DNA of 64,000 nt from Melioribacteraceae bacterium (GCA_030584085.1 CP129490.1:496001-560000), one strand, 5' to 3'; numbered from the stretch's first letter, positions 42,324 to 52,089 are shown. Made by a program: numbers and translations. The notes: generated by a model not told the origin, from the letters alone.

Positions 42324-42599
42324 TTATTTAATTAATTCACCATTCTTAATCTTGATTGAAGTTTTGTCCTTCAACTTTCTTAAGGATGACTTTAATTTTT
42401 CAATTTTTTCTTTTGGTACATTCGGATCGTTTTCCAGATCGGCAATCGCTTCGTCAATTGAATTGTATTCTTTTACATCAGAATTGTTAGGCGAAGATTC
42501 TTTCTTAATTATTAAAAGTGGAGCGGGTTTATAGTGCTTGGAAGAATGATTTGAAAATATTATTGAAAACAAGCTGAACAATTCTTTAACAATTCTCAC
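42324..42599 (-). CDS. Small hypothetical gene at the head of the LamG operon
   Basis: A 91-residue product, soluble apart from a short hydrophobic N-terminal patch. The central region is acidic (SIDEAIADLENDPNVPKEKIEKLKSSLRKLKDKT), probably a pair of helices, and the tail is basic (IKNGELIK). It starts at GTG 42599, 16 bases after a predicted transcript start, so the transcript is nearly leaderless; the gene may be real or only part of the leader. It ends 16 bases before the LamG gene. No family recognised. Confidence 0.45.
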   Translation of the reverse strand: MRIVKELFSLFSIIFSNHSSKHYKPAPLLIIKKESSPNNSDVKEYNSIDEAIADLENDPNVPKEKIEKLKSSLRKLKDKTSIKIKNGELIK

Positions 42600-42621
42600 G
42601 ATATGATATCCGATTTTTGAT

Positions 42622-42652
42622 CAAATCTATATCAATAGGAGTGCTGCTACAA
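42622..42652 (-). promoter_or_regulatory. TTG-N20-TAGATTTG promoter of the LamG operon
   Basis: On the minus strand, TTG (42652-42650), 20 bases, then TAGATTTG (42629-42622), an exact match to the Bacteroidota -33/-7 consensus TTG-N19-20-TAnnTTTG. Transcription would begin near 42615, 16 bases before GTG 42599. Confidence 0.75.
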
Positions 42653-42667
42653 GAGCAAATAAGGATG

Positions 42668-42714
42668 CGGTATCTTTTATTAAATTAACGGTATGTTTTA
42701 CTAATTAATCGGTA
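42668..42714 (-). promoter_or_regulatory. Three 21-bp-phased LytTR boxes
   Basis: TACCG half-boxes lie at 42672-42668, 42693-42689 and 42714-42710 (minus strand), spaced exactly 21 and 21 bp. The middle one, ACCGTTAAT, meets the LytTR consensus [TA][AC][CA]GTTN[AG][TG] fully; the outer ones are weaker (ACCGATTAA and ACCGCATCC). Two-turn phasing is the known layout for LytTR regulators. The nearest box is about 15 bp before the -33 TTG, and the LytTR regulator gene is 3.4 kb away. Confidence 0.65.
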
Positions 42715-42840
42715 AGAGTTGGACGGATATTTATCTCTAGTTCATCGCTGTTCAAAATAAATTGGATTTACCTCACTAATATGATTTGATTTATATTCTT
42801 TTTTTTTGTAGCATTAGATTCCAATCTATCTCCCTCTATT

Positions 42841-43052
42841 CAACCACTTCATGGTTGTTGTTGAATAAATAGGTCGTTTAACTTGGGGCGTTGCCCAAAG
42901 TTATTCATATTTAACTCCTTTGGAGTTATTTCCTAAATTTTGTGAAATACATAATGCATCTTAATGACTACGAAGCAGTCAAATATAAATAGCTTCGTGT
43001 GAAACACGGAGAAAATGAAACCACGTAAAGCAAATGAACCCTATAGGGGTTC
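42841..43052. repeat. Cluster of five short hairpins
   Basis: Inverted repeats: CAACCA/TGGTTG (42841-42857), CTTGGG/CCCAAAG (42882-42900), TAACTCC/GGAGTTA (42912-42928), CTTCGTGT/ACACGGAG with one mismatch (42993-43011) and GAACCC/GGGTTC (43036-43052). Regular short hairpins in a row resemble the REP-like extragenic repeats of Bacteroidota genomes. They fall just downstream of the kinase stop codon. Confidence 0.5.
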
Positions 43053-43065
43053 AATAAAAATTGCT

Positions 43066-46053
43066 CTAACTAATAATCTTGTAAAGAGTTGGAGGAAGTG
43101 AAATAATAACTTCTGTTCCTTGTGAATTGTTATCGCGGCTGCTGAGATCTTCAAACATTATCGGTTGAGGGATGTGCATTTTTGTACTTAATAATCTCAA
43201 ACGTTCTTCGACTATTTGAATTCCTTTAGATATATGATCTTCTTTTCCTTTTGATTCTTCTTCTTTCTGCTTCTTTGCTGTTTTGATCCCGATACCATTA
43301 TCAGTGACCTTTATAATTAACGCTCTGCACAAAACTGAATCAATATCTACATTCTCGAACGAGAAAGAGACCGAAAGTAATCCTTCATCACCGGAATCGA
43401 GTATTCCATGCCAAAGTGAGTTTTCTACAAAGGGCTGAATTATCATATTGGGTATCATTACTGAAGATGCATCAATATTTGTTTCATTAATAATCTCATA
43501 AGAGAATCTATCCTGGAATCTCAATTTTTCGAGATTCAAATAAAGCTTAAGTCGAGTTATCTCTTCGGATAAAGGAATAAACCCGTTTCCGGCTGTATCT
43601 AGGTGTTTCCTGATGAGTTTAGCCATCATAGCTATATAATTATTTGCTTCTTCGTTTCGATTAGAATTTATAAGATACTGAACGGAGTTAAGAGCGTTAA
43701 ATGTAAAATGCGGATTCATCATTGAGGATAAAGCTTGATGTTTAAGTTGATTTATTCTTTCGTTAAGTTCAATTTGTTCACTGTTCTTTTTGCTATTAAT
43801 TTTAATTCGTCTTGCAGCGATTGAAATTATTAAAACAATAAAAAGAAATAGCATAACGGCATAGAACCAAAGGGTTTCGTAAAAATTGGGTAAAACCTCA
43901 AACTTCATTAACAAAGGTTTTCCCCAGTCCGTGTTATGAGTTTTCGCTGCTATTTCAAGCTCGTACTTACCGTTTAGTAATGAAGTTAAATTTAGAAAAT
44001 TGTGATTTGTTTCCAGTAATTGATTATTAAGTTTATATCTATATTTAATTATATCGGGTGACGAATACAATAAAACACTAAAGTCCATATAAATATTGTT
44101 TTGATTCGGCTCGAATATTAAATTATTATAGTCAGTATAAACGGAGTCTCCCGACTTTATATTATTTATTTTTATATTTAGTTCAGGATAAACGTAACTA
44201 TCAAATAATTTGATATCCATAATGGACAAACCATTACTTGTCCCGATATACAAATAGTCTTCATCTTTATCATAAAACAATGAAAGTATTTCATCGGCGG
44301 GAAGTCCGGTTTTGCTGTTAAGATACTTAATATTATTTCCTTCCATAAAATAAAGACCGCTTAAAGTACCAATCCAAATTCTGTTTTTACTATCCGATGA
44401 AATTGAAGTTGCACTTGATAAATCAAACCCGTTAACATTTATATAATTATCTATTCTTTCTGATTTAAAATCATAGGAGGCGACTCCTTTGGAACCGGCA
44501 AACCAAACTATATTTTTAGAATCCTCGTGAATGTAATTTATTCTTGAATTGAGAATTTGATTATCGCTGTATAAAGTTTTGTCCCAACTCCAAGCAGCAT
44601 CTTTTTCGTATAGATTTGTTAATTTAATTAAACCAAGTGCTGAAGCAATCCAAAGATTTTTTTTACTATCTTCTTTGAGGTTATAAATCCTATTGGATTG
44701 CATTTGATCACTTAAATAATATACCGGATTTTGAGAAGTTAATTCAAAATTTTTACTTATTCTAATATCATTACCCCATCCTCCATAAACAAAATCACCT
44801 GAAGATAATTTTAAAAGAGATCGTTTACCGGTAATATTAAATTGAAGCTCCTTATATTTTATACTTGCAGAGTACAAAGGGTTAGCTGACCAAGCGACAT
44901 ATACATTGTTTTTATCAACAATTATGCTGTTAATATCTCCAATAAGTTCTTTATCTAATTTGCCGCTTAGTTTATGCAAACTGTTTTTTTCTAAAATGTT
45001 AATTCCTTTAAAGGTTCCGATTATAATTCTGCCCGAATTATCTTTTGTAATGGTATTAATATTATTGTTAATTAATCCGTCATATTCCGTATAATTTTTT
45101 AAATAAAGATTATTCAAACAATATACTCCTTTGCCGAATGTTGTAATCCAAATATTTCCTTCGCTGTCCTCCAGGAAATTAGTTATATGCGTAATATCAA
45201 GTTTAAGTTTTGTGCCCAAGTTAATTATTTCATCGGAGCCTTTGTAGATTACATAAAACCCCTTGCCCGGAGTACTGAACCAGATGTTCCCTTTACTATC
45301 GCTAAAAACATTCTCAATTTTTATATCCTTAGAAAATTCGATATTATATTTTTCTACCAAAGTATTGTCTTTTATTCTGTAAATAGCGCCGATTGAACCA
45401 AGTAAATAACTTCCGTCATTATCTTTTGCATATGAGGTAGCATTGATGTCATTCAAACCTTTAATACTGATTTTATAAAATTGGTCATCAATAAAATCAT
45501 ATAATCCGGTATGAGTGAGTGCAGCAAGATTTCCCTTAGGTAGAACAACTAATTTATTAACTAAAATCGGGTTTGAAGTTATAATATATGCCGAGTCTTT
45601 TTTAAATTTATTTTTATCAAAAACAATAAAAGATAACAGTGGTGCATATGCATATATTTTTTGTTTATAGTCAATCATATATGATGCAGTGTGATATCTA
45701 CCGTCAATATTCTCAATTAGGTTTTCAATTTTTCCATTACTTAATAAATTAATACCTCTTTCAAAATTTGATAAATAAAGTTGATTATCCTCACCTTCTA
45801 AAATTTGAGTTATAGAATTAGAATTTAGTCCATCCTTAGTTCTGTATGTAATAAATCTAGTTCCGTCAAATCTGCTTAATCCATTTAGAGTGCCAAACCA
45901 TATATAACCAGCTTTATCTTGAATCATATGAAAAACTGTGGAAGAAGCCAGTCCATTAGAGGATGTGTAATGATAATAAGGCGGTGTTTGTGAATAATGA
46001 GATGTAGACAGAAAAAGACCTATTAAAACAACTATAAATATTTTGTTAGTCAT
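43066..46053 (-). CDS. Propeller-type LytS-like sensor histidine kinase
   Basis: Membrane sensor of 995 residues. After a signal sequence, about 620 residues form two seven-bladed propellers built of repeats such as GYIWFGTLNGLSRFDG and NRIWIGTLSGLYFM (two-component regulator propeller repeats). A Y_Y_Y domain (about 655-715), one transmembrane helix (about 728-748) and a LytS/YpdA-type kinase core follow, with the phospho-accepting His782 in MMNPHFTFNALNSVQYLI and an ATPase region QPFVENSLWHGI...VTDNGIGI. The extracellular propellers probably sense a carbohydrate or surface signal. It is transcribed with the LytTR regulator, which ends 3 bases upstream. Confidence 0.93.
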   Translation of the reverse strand: MTNKIFIVVLIGLFLSTSHYSQTPPYYHYTSSNGLASSTVFHMIQDKAGYIWFGTLNGLSRFDGTRFITYRTKDGLNSNSITQILEGEDNQLYLSNFERGINLLSNGKIENLIENIDGRYHTASYMIDYKQKIYAYAPLLSFIVFDKNKFKKDSAYIITSNPILVNKLVVLPKGNLAALTHTGLYDFIDDQFYKISIKGLNDINATSYAKDNDGSYLLGSIGAIYRIKDNTLVEKYNIEFSKDIKIENVFSDSKGNIWFSTPGKGFYVIYKGSDEIINLGTKLKLDITHITNFLEDSEGNIWITTFGKGVYCLNNLYLKNYTEYDGLINNNINTITKDNSGRIIIGTFKGINILEKNSLHKLSGKLDKELIGDINSIIVDKNNVYVAWSANPLYSASIKYKELQFNITGKRSLLKLSSGDFVYGGWGNDIRISKNFELTSQNPVYYLSDQMQSNRIYNLKEDSKKNLWIASALGLIKLTNLYEKDAAWSWDKTLYSDNQILNSRINYIHEDSKNIVWFAGSKGVASYDFKSERIDNYINVNGFDLSSATSISSDSKNRIWIGTLSGLYFMEGNNIKYLNSKTGLPADEILSLFYDKDEDYLYIGTSNGLSIMDIKLFDSYVYPELNIKINNIKSGDSVYTDYNNLIFEPNQNNIYMDFSVLLYSSPDIIKYRYKLNNQLLETNHNFLNLTSLLNGKYELEIAAKTHNTDWGKPLLMKFEVLPNFYETLWFYAVMLFLFIVLIISIAARRIKINSKKNSEQIELNERINQLKHQALSSMMNPHFTFNALNSVQYLINSNRNEEANNYIAMMAKLIRKHLDTAGNGFIPLSEEITRLKLYLNLEKLRFQDRFSYEIINETNIDASSVMIPNMIIQPFVENSLWHGILDSGDEGLLSVSFSFENVDIDSVLCRALIIKVTDNGIGIKTAKKQKEEESKGKEDHISKGIQIVEERLRLLSTKMHIPQPIMFEDLSSRDNNSQGTEVIISLPPTLYKIIS

Positions 46054-46055
46054 GA

Positions 46056-46808
46056 TTAGACTGTCTTCAGAGCTGTCTTAATTTTTTGAATAAATTCGGG
46101 TGCTTTCCTGCGGGATATTTCAATTTTACTTCCATCAATCATTGTTACATAATTCCCGCTTATATTCGAATAATCTTTAATGTACTTCAAACTGACTATG
46201 TGAGATTTGTGAACTCTGAAGAATTTTTCTTTTGGAAGATTCTCCTCAAAATCTTTTAATGTTCGGGATATAATTGAATTCTTTTTTTCTTTAACAATTA
46301 CTTTTGTATAACAACCGTCGGCTTCTAATCTGATTATGTCATCAATAATAATTACATTAAAACCATGAGAAGCGGGGAGAACTAATTTTTCATTATCAAT
46401 TTGAGTTACAACTTGATTAGCTCTTACTTGCAGTGATAAAATTTTTTTTACAGTCTGTTTCAGTTCTTTAATGTTTATCGGTTTGAGTATATAATCCGTA
46501 GCACCAGCTTTAATCGCTTTAATCCCGAATTCTTGATGAGCGCTGACGAATACTACAAAAAAGTTTCGTGAATCAAATTCGTCGAGAAAATCAAAACCGT
46601 TAAGTACCGGCATACTTATATCGAGAAAGACAATATTGGGATTGTGAATGTTTACAAGATTTCTTGCAGCCATTACTGAATCGGCTAATCCGAGAATTTC
46701 AATTTCGGAGCAGTAGTTTTCGATAATTGCTTTTAAATTTTCTCTACCGTGAAGTTCGTCATCAACTATAATGGCAGTGAGTTTATTTATTATGCCTTGT
46801 GAAGACAT
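46056..46808 (-). CDS. LytTR-family response regulator
   Basis: Transcription regulator of 250 residues: an N-terminal receiver with acidic pocket VDDE and phospho-accepting Asp63 (VFLDISMP), followed by a LytTR DNA-binding domain (about 150-245; DIIRLEADGCYTKVIV, KFFRVHKSHIVSLKYI). It is upstream of and on the same strand as the propeller kinase (2-base gap), so the two are a cognate pair. LytTR boxes are found at 42668-42714 before the LamG operon, which is therefore the predicted target. The start ATG 46808 has no strong ribosome site. Confidence 0.95.
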   Translation of the reverse strand: MSSQGIINKLTAIIVDDELHGRENLKAIIENYCSEIEILGLADSVMAARNLVNIHNPNIVFLDISMPVLNGFDFLDEFDSRNFFVVFVSAHQEFGIKAIKAGATDYILKPINIKELKQTVKKILSLQVRANQVVTQIDNEKLVLPASHGFNVIIIDDIIRLEADGCYTKVIVKEKKNSIISRTLKDFEENLPKEKFFRVHKSHIVSLKYIKDYSNISGNYVTMIDGSKIEISRRKAPEFIQKIKTALKTV

Positions 46809-47044
46809 TTATGGATTGTCACATTTTTTAGTACTGGTAATAATACATATTGTACTATTAACAAACTACATTAATATTTGGATTACTTTCTATAGTTACT
46901 TATCTATCTTGCGACTTGAGAGTGGGGTTCAGAAATGAAATATTTATTTGCTTCAGTTTTAAGAAAATAAGTGTCTGTATAAATTTTGTACAGTTTACAA
47001 TTAAGTTTATATCGAATTATTTTTTTTTAATAGGATTAAAATTA

Positions 47045-47066
47045 AAGAGGGGAAATAACCCCTCTT
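47045..47066 (-). terminator. Hairpin after the second secreted protein gene
   Basis: AAGAGGGG (47045-47052) pairs with CCCCTCTT (47059-47066), an 8-bp stem with a 6-base loop, placed 2 bases past the stop codon of the minus-strand gene. The minus strand continues TAATTTTAAT, a weak T-rich tail. Confidence 0.6.
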
Positions 47067-47068
47067 AA

Positions 47069-49336
47069 CTATTTGATTAATACCATCTTCTTTGTATCTA
47101 CAAAACTATCCGTAATAATTTGATAAAAATAAATCCCGCTGACAAGTTTACTCCCATCAAATTCTACTTCATATTTCCCAGGCTGCATGAATTCATCAAC
47201 TAATATTGATATAACCCGGCCTAAGATATCAAAAACCTTTAATTGCACTTTACTGGTTTTATTAACATGAAATCTAATCATTGATTTAGGATTAAACGGA
47301 TTGGGATAGTTTTGGTGTAATGTGAAGCTTGAAGGCAAAATGATTTCTTGCTCACCAACACTTGTAATTTCAGATTGGTGAATTTTATATAACAAAATAA
47401 AATCATCGCCGCTAATCCAAGTATGCACATCATCGTTGTGGTAAAAAGTTTCAATTTTACGAAGTTCAACAGAGGTTTCGGTTTCAATTTTGCGTTGAGA
47501 AATTAACTCACCGCTGGATGAAATATGGTATTCCAAGAGTACTCCATCTCTACCACTTTCAAGTGCAATAAATTCACCTGCAGAATTCTTACCTAAAATT
47601 TCAAAATCACTCGGGTGATTATTTACTATTTTACTAAAAATTGACCAATTCTTTCCACCGTCTACCGTTATTAAATTACCTTCGAATGATTTAGCAATGA
47701 TCCCAAAGTTTCGATCAAAAAAATCAAAAGCCAACCCTCCAACAAAATACTTTTCGTGATCATAAATATGAAACCAAGATTTAGCTGTATCTTCGGATAA
47801 CCAAAGACCGCTATTACGATCTAGCACAAACAAATAATTTGGTGCTATAAATACAATTTCAGAGAATTCCGTTGGACCGTTGGTAGAATCTATTGGAATT
47901 GTTTTCCAGGAAGAACCACTGTCAGTTGAAAGATAATTCAGAACTTCATGTTTTTCTGTCTCCGCATTAATTATTTTAGCAAAACTTAAAAGAATTGTGG
48001 AGTTATTTAATTTCCAGAGTTTTCTAAATTCGCTTGGATAAGGTTGAAGAGAGACTAATTCCCAATCATCACCACCATTAACAGTTTTATAAAGTCTACC
48101 TTTGCTAAAACCAATAAAACCAATCGACTCACTTAGCAAGGCAAAAGAATTAGGGGTCAAATTCATCTCATTTTTAATGTTTTGGATTGATTCAATTACC
48201 TCCCACTCATAACCACCATTGTTTGATCTGTAGAATGTATCTCTGCCTTGGCAAAAACCTACGTCTTTACTTACAAAATTCAGATCGATGATATCATCTT
48301 TTTTAAAATCATACAAATTTTCCCAACTTGAACCAGAATTTGAAGACCTAAAAAGACTATCTCCAAAATTAAATCCTAGTTCACCATTAAAAAATTTTAA
48401 TTTCCTAAATCCATTTGTCCTCTGGTTGGTATTATGCCAATTATTTCCACCATCAGTGCTAACAAAAATTGTATCATCACTCACGATGTAAACGGTGTCC
48501 TCACTTGCAACACTTATTTGAGTAATCCACTTTGAATTTTCGGGTTTAGGCAAACCCGTCCAATTTCTACCAGAGTCTCGAGAAGTGTACACATCATAAA
48601 TCTTGTGCTGAAAATATCCAATACTATCAGAAGCAAACTGTATATCAAATATATTGCTAAATAATCCCGACCATATTATCTCCCATGTTACTCCGAGATC
48701 GCTGCTTTTAAACAAGACATTAACCGAATCAGTAATAATTCCGAAATTCAAAGCATTATAATAATAAGCGTTAGCGATTATATCACCAGATGGTAGTTTT
48801 GTAAATCCATCTATCGCACCGTAACTATAATAAATTTCATCGTAAGCAGGATAGTTAATAGTAATCAAAAATTTTGGTAACTGGTAGGTAGTATCCCACT
48901 CATCAAAAAAATTGTCTAGTCGTAATATATTCCCATTGTAATCACTTTGTAAAAGTATACCACGAGTGACCGGTAAGAAATCAAGAAATCCCTGAATGGA
49001 AAAACTATGCATTACCCAACTTTCACCTCCATCCAAGGTAAAATATAAATTTGAGAATTCATCAAGTGATGACTTTTCTGGTAGTATATATCCTACATGC
49101 TCATCCGCAAATTTTATTCGATCAAATTTTTCATTACTAATCGATTGCTTATGTACCCATCGATTACCCTGATCATACGATTTATATATACTACCATTTT
49201 CGCTAATTAAAATAAACTCTCTCTCATTAATAAATTGTATATCAACTATTCTATCATGAGGTAACGGTGGGTAAATTCTAGTTTGTGAATTAGTTTGAAT
49301 AGTAAACAAGATCAAAAGACAACATAAAATTTTCAT
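47069..49336 (-). CDS. Secreted beta-propeller (BNR/Ycf48-like) protein with type IX sorting tail
   Basis: Exported protein of 755 residues. A short signal peptide (about 1-18) is followed by many repeats with the Asp-box form S-x-D-x-G-x-x-W (DQGNRWVHK, LDGGESWVMHS, DGGNNWHNT, DSGSSWKTI). These fold as beta-propellers like Ycf48 or sialidase/BNR proteins, but no catalytic sialidase residues are evident. The C-terminal ~75 residues (YPNPFNPKSMIRFHV, LKVFDILGRVI, GIYFYQI, KKMVLIK) are a type IX sorting domain. It is monocistronic and unrelated in sequence to the LamG protein outside the tail. Function unknown; probably surface-exposed. Confidence 0.9.
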   Translation of the reverse strand: MKILCCLLILFTIQTNSQTRIYPPLPHDRIVDIQFINEREFILISENGSIYKSYDQGNRWVHKQSISNEKFDRIKFADEHVGYILPEKSSLDEFSNLYFTLDGGESWVMHSFSIQGFLDFLPVTRGILLQSDYNGNILRLDNFFDEWDTTYQLPKFLITINYPAYDEIYYSYGAIDGFTKLPSGDIIANAYYYNALNFGIITDSVNVLFKSSDLGVTWEIIWSGLFSNIFDIQFASDSIGYFQHKIYDVYTSRDSGRNWTGLPKPENSKWITQISVASEDTVYIVSDDTIFVSTDGGNNWHNTNQRTNGFRKLKFFNGELGFNFGDSLFRSSNSGSSWENLYDFKKDDIIDLNFVSKDVGFCQGRDTFYRSNNGGYEWEVIESIQNIKNEMNLTPNSFALLSESIGFIGFSKGRLYKTVNGGDDWELVSLQPYPSEFRKLWKLNNSTILLSFAKIINAETEKHEVLNYLSTDSGSSWKTIPIDSTNGPTEFSEIVFIAPNYLFVLDRNSGLWLSEDTAKSWFHIYDHEKYFVGGLAFDFFDRNFGIIAKSFEGNLITVDGGKNWSIFSKIVNNHPSDFEILGKNSAGEFIALESGRDGVLLEYHISSSGELISQRKIETETSVELRKIETFYHNDDVHTWISGDDFILLYKIHQSEITSVGEQEIILPSSFTLHQNYPNPFNPKSMIRFHVNKTSKVQLKVFDILGRVISILVDEFMQPGKYEVEFDGSKLVSGIYFYQIITDSFVDTKKMVLIK

Positions 49337-49532
49337 TTTTAATTAGATTTTATATAGAATAAACTAAATTTAACTAATACTTATTAAAGAGGCAATGGTA
49401 TTATTAAGAAGATTTGTACGAGCAGAGAGTTCTGGTTATTTATTTTATTAAGTGGTCTGTGATTTTTGAATTGAATATTAAACAGATCAACAAATTTTAT
49501 ATTAATAAGATCTAGAAACATAACTTGTGATA

Positions 49533-49739
49533 TTAGTTTTTATTCGGCTTCAAAACTTTTTCATCAAGATAATTAATTTTACTGCTGTAGCAGCTATGTC
49601 CGCCGCCATTTGTTTCACAATGCCCGCCTCCGCAGCAACCGGATTCACCTTTCTTCTTCCATTTTGCAAAATGAAGTGCCATTGCCATTAACGAAAACGC
49701 TAACACAAAAAATAACGTGACTATAACTATTTGTAACAT
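49533..49739 (-). CDS. nqrM: NqrM-like Na+-NQR maturation protein
   Basis: Small membrane protein of 68 residues with one N-terminal helix (IVIVTLFFVLAFSLMAMALHFA) and a cysteine-rich tail, CCGGGHCETNGGGHSC, the pattern of NqrM, which is required to assemble the cysteine-liganded iron site in NqrD/NqrE. It lies 17 bases downstream of apbE on the same strand, next to the nqr operon, supporting the call. In NqrM four conserved cysteines are expected; four are visible here. Confidence 0.85.
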   Translation of the reverse strand: MLQIVIVTLFFVLAFSLMAMALHFAKWKKKGESGCCGGGHCETNGGGHSCYSSKINYLDEKVLKPNKN

Positions 49740-49756
49740 TTATTTTAATTTCCTTT

Positions 49757-50785
49757 TTACTTTTCAAAAAGTTCTATAAACTTTGGACTTTTAACAGTTC
49801 CAAATCCAGTATCCTTCTTAACAATCATATAAACTGGAAGTTCCATTTCAACCGCGAAATCGTAAGCTTTTTCTGGACCCATAACATATAAAGCAGTGGC
49901 AAAACCATCTGCTCTTAAACAAGTAGAATCAAAAACAGTTATCGATGCCAGTTTATGAGTTATGGGTTTTCCTGTTCTCGGATCAATTGTATGTGAATAT
50001 CTAATACCATTTTCTTCGAAGTAATTCCAATAATCACCAGAAGTTGCCATCGAAAGATCACTTAACTGAACAACTTTGTTAATTGCACCGGAATGATCAG
50101 CTTCCGAAATCCCAATCTTCCATTTTTCATTTTTATGATTTAATCCCGAGGTTCGAACTTCGCCGCCGATTTCAACCATTGAGTTTTTATAACCTAGCTC
50201 ATTTAATAAAGCGAAAACTTTATCAACGCCAAAACCTTTTGCCGTTGATGATAAATCAATTTCCAAATTTGCAATACCTTTCATTACTGATGGGGGTTCG
50301 AGTTTCACATTCAAATTTTGAATTCCGACTAATTGCATTGCGGAATCAATTTCAGTTTGAGATGGAATTTTTCTTGGTCTTTGATCAGGTCCGAAACCCC
50401 AAATATTTACCAATGGTCCAACGGTAATATCTAAACTTCCGCTGCTTAATTTACAAATATCTATCGATTCATAAAGTACAAATGCAAAGTCTTCTGAAAT
50501 TTCAAACCATTTATTACTTTCCAGATTATTAAATACTGAAATCTCGGAAGTCGGGATATACGTTGACATTTGCCGGTTTACTATGACTAAAACGGAATCA
50601 ATTTTTTCTTTTAGTACAATTTCATTTAGTTGTGCAGTTGACTGATCGATCACAACTTTTACGGAATATGTTGTACCCATTGTTGAGCCGTTAATTTCTA
50701 AAAAATTGTTTTGCTCAACATTTGTACATGAAGTAATCAGCAGTAATAAGAAGATGAGAAAATATATAATTCTTTTAGGTTTCAT
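49757..50785 (-). CDS. apbE: FAD:protein FMN transferase ApbE, lipoprotein
   Basis: Flavin transferase of 342 residues that links FMN covalently to threonines of NqrB and NqrC. It begins with a lipoprotein signal peptide (LLLLITSC, Cys about residue 20), placing it on the periplasmic side. Family segments include GSTMGTTYSVK near the start, DLSSTAKGFGVDKV, GGEVRTSG and the metal site ADGFATALYVMG. The start codon directly follows a strong hairpin after nqrF. Next to nqr this is expected; the substrates are the threonines in the GST and GET motifs of NqrC and NqrB. Confidence 0.95.
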   Translation of the reverse strand: MKPKRIIYFLIFLLLLITSCTNVEQNNFLEINGSTMGTTYSVKVVIDQSTAQLNEIVLKEKIDSVLVIVNRQMSTYIPTSEISVFNNLESNKWFEISEDFAFVLYESIDICKLSSGSLDITVGPLVNIWGFGPDQRPRKIPSQTEIDSAMQLVGIQNLNVKLEPPSVMKGIANLEIDLSSTAKGFGVDKVFALLNELGYKNSMVEIGGEVRTSGLNHKNEKWKIGISEADHSGAINKVVQLSDLSMATSGDYWNYFEENGIRYSHTIDPRTGKPITHKLASITVFDSTCLRADGFATALYVMGPEKAYDFAVEMELPVYMIVKKDTGFGTVKSPKFIELFEK

Positions 50786-50791
50786 AATAAA

Positions 50792-50820
50792 CTGAAGCCG
50801 TAATTTAATTACGGCTTCGG
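50792..50820 (-). terminator. Strong hairpin between nqrF and apbE
   Basis: A 13-bp stem (50792-50804 with 50808-50820; one G-T pair) capped by a 3-base loop, lying between nqrF and apbE on their strand. The minus strand then reads AGTTTATTATG into the apbE start. It could end most nqr transcripts, or process/stabilise the 3' end of nqrF while allowing lower apbE expression. Confidence 0.65.
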
Positions 50821-50841
50821 GATGACTTTCTTTTAATTTTA

Positions 50842-52077
50842 TTAACCACCGAAATCATCGAGTAAAATGTTTTCGGGTTCTACGCCAAGATCATCAAGAA
50901 GTTTTAAAACTGCTGCGTTCATCATAGGCGGACCGCATAAGTAGTATTCACAATCTTCCGGCGCAGGATGATTTTTAAGATAGTTGTCATAAAGAACTTG
51001 ATGAATAAATCCAACGTAACCGGTCCAATTATCTTCCGGTAATGGTTCCGATAAACCAATATGCCAAGTAAAGTTGTCGTTCTCGGCAGCAAGCTTATCA
51101 AAATCTTCTTTATAGAAAATTTCACGAACACTTCTGGCACCGTACCAGAAAGTCATTTTGCGTTTTGATTTTAGTCTAACTAACTGATCAAAAATATGAG
51201 AACGCATTGGCGCCATACCAGCACCACCGCCAATAAATACCATTTCGTTATCGGTATCTTTTGCAAAGAACTCACCATATGGACCTGAGATTGTAACTTT
51301 ATCACCCGGTTTTAAGTTAAAGATGAATGATGACATTTGACCGGGAGGAACATTCGGTAACCTAGGTGGAGGTGTTGCTATTCTTACGTTAAGCATAATC
51401 TTTCCTTTTTCGAGAGGAAAGTTAGCCATTGAATAAGCTCTCACAATCGGTTCGGTAACTTTTGATTTGTATTGCCAAACATTGTATTTATCCCAATCCT
51501 CTCTGAATTGTTCTTCAACTTCGAAATCTTTGAAGTCCAATTCGTGAGGAGGAGCTTCAATTTGAATATAACCACCAGCACGGAAATCTACATTTTCACC
51601 TTCAGGTAGTTCAAGAACAAGTTCTTTAATAAAAGTAGCAACGTTCTTATTTGACTTAACTGTACATTCCCATTTTTTAATATCAAAAACTTCATGCGGG
51701 ACTTCAATCTTCATATCGCTCTTTACGGGAACTTGACAACTCAATCTAAAATGTTCGCGAACTTGTTTTCTGTTCAATTTAGATTTTTCTGTAGGTAGAA
51801 CGTCACCACCGCCATCACTAACTACACATTTACATTCACCGCAGGTACCACCTCCGCCACAAGCCGAGGGTAGATAAATTTTGTTATCGGCTAATACGTT
51901 TAACAATTTTCCGCCGATTGGAACTGTAATTGCTTTTTCGGGATCGTCATTAATTGAAATGCTTACGTTGCCAGAAGCAACTAATTTTGATTTAGCAAAT
52001 AAGATTAATCCAACCAAGACCAACACAATCAAGGTGAACATCACGACGCCGATAATTATTATGTTGATTCCTTCCAT
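50842..52077 (-). CDS. nqrF: Na+-NQR subunit F, NADH-oxidising
   Basis: Electron-entry subunit of the sodium-pumping NADH:quinone reductase, 411 residues. An N-terminal helix (about 8-28) is followed by a [2Fe-2S] domain with [12 protein letters not shown] and a fourth Cys in LSCQV, then an FAD-binding domain (RAYSMANFP) and an NADH domain ([30 protein letters not shown]). All ligands and cofactor motifs appear intact. It ends the six-gene nqr operon and is followed by a strong hairpin. Confidence 0.97.
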   Translation of the reverse strand: MEGINIIIIGVVMFTLIVLVLVGLILFAKSKLVASGNVSISINDDPEKAITVPIGGKLLNVLADNKIYLPSACGGGGTCGECKCVVSDGGGDVLPTEKSKLNRKQVREHFRLSCQVPVKSDMKIEVPHEVFDIKKWECTVKSNKNVATFIKELVLELPEGENVDFRAGGYIQIEAPPHELDFKDFEVEEQFREDWDKYNVWQYKSKVTEPIVRAYSMANFPLEKGKIMLNVRIATPPPRLPNVPPGQMSSFIFNLKPGDKVTISGPYGEFFAKDTDNEMVFIGGGAGMAPMRSHIFDQLVRLKSKRKMTFWYGARSVREIFYKEDFDKLAAENDNFTWHIGLSEPLPEDNWTGYVGFIHQVLYDNYLKNHPAPEDCEYYLCGPPMMNAAVLKLLDDLGVEPENILLDDFGG

Positions 52078-52089
52078 GTTAAAAAATCC

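Larger units (their letters stand above)
42600..43065. other. 466-base gap with hairpin cluster and LytTR promoter
   Basis: The left part (42622-42714) is the regulated promoter of the 42599/42307 operon. The right part (42841-43052) holds five short hairpins with noncoding spacers. No ORF of interest is present. Confidence 0.6.
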
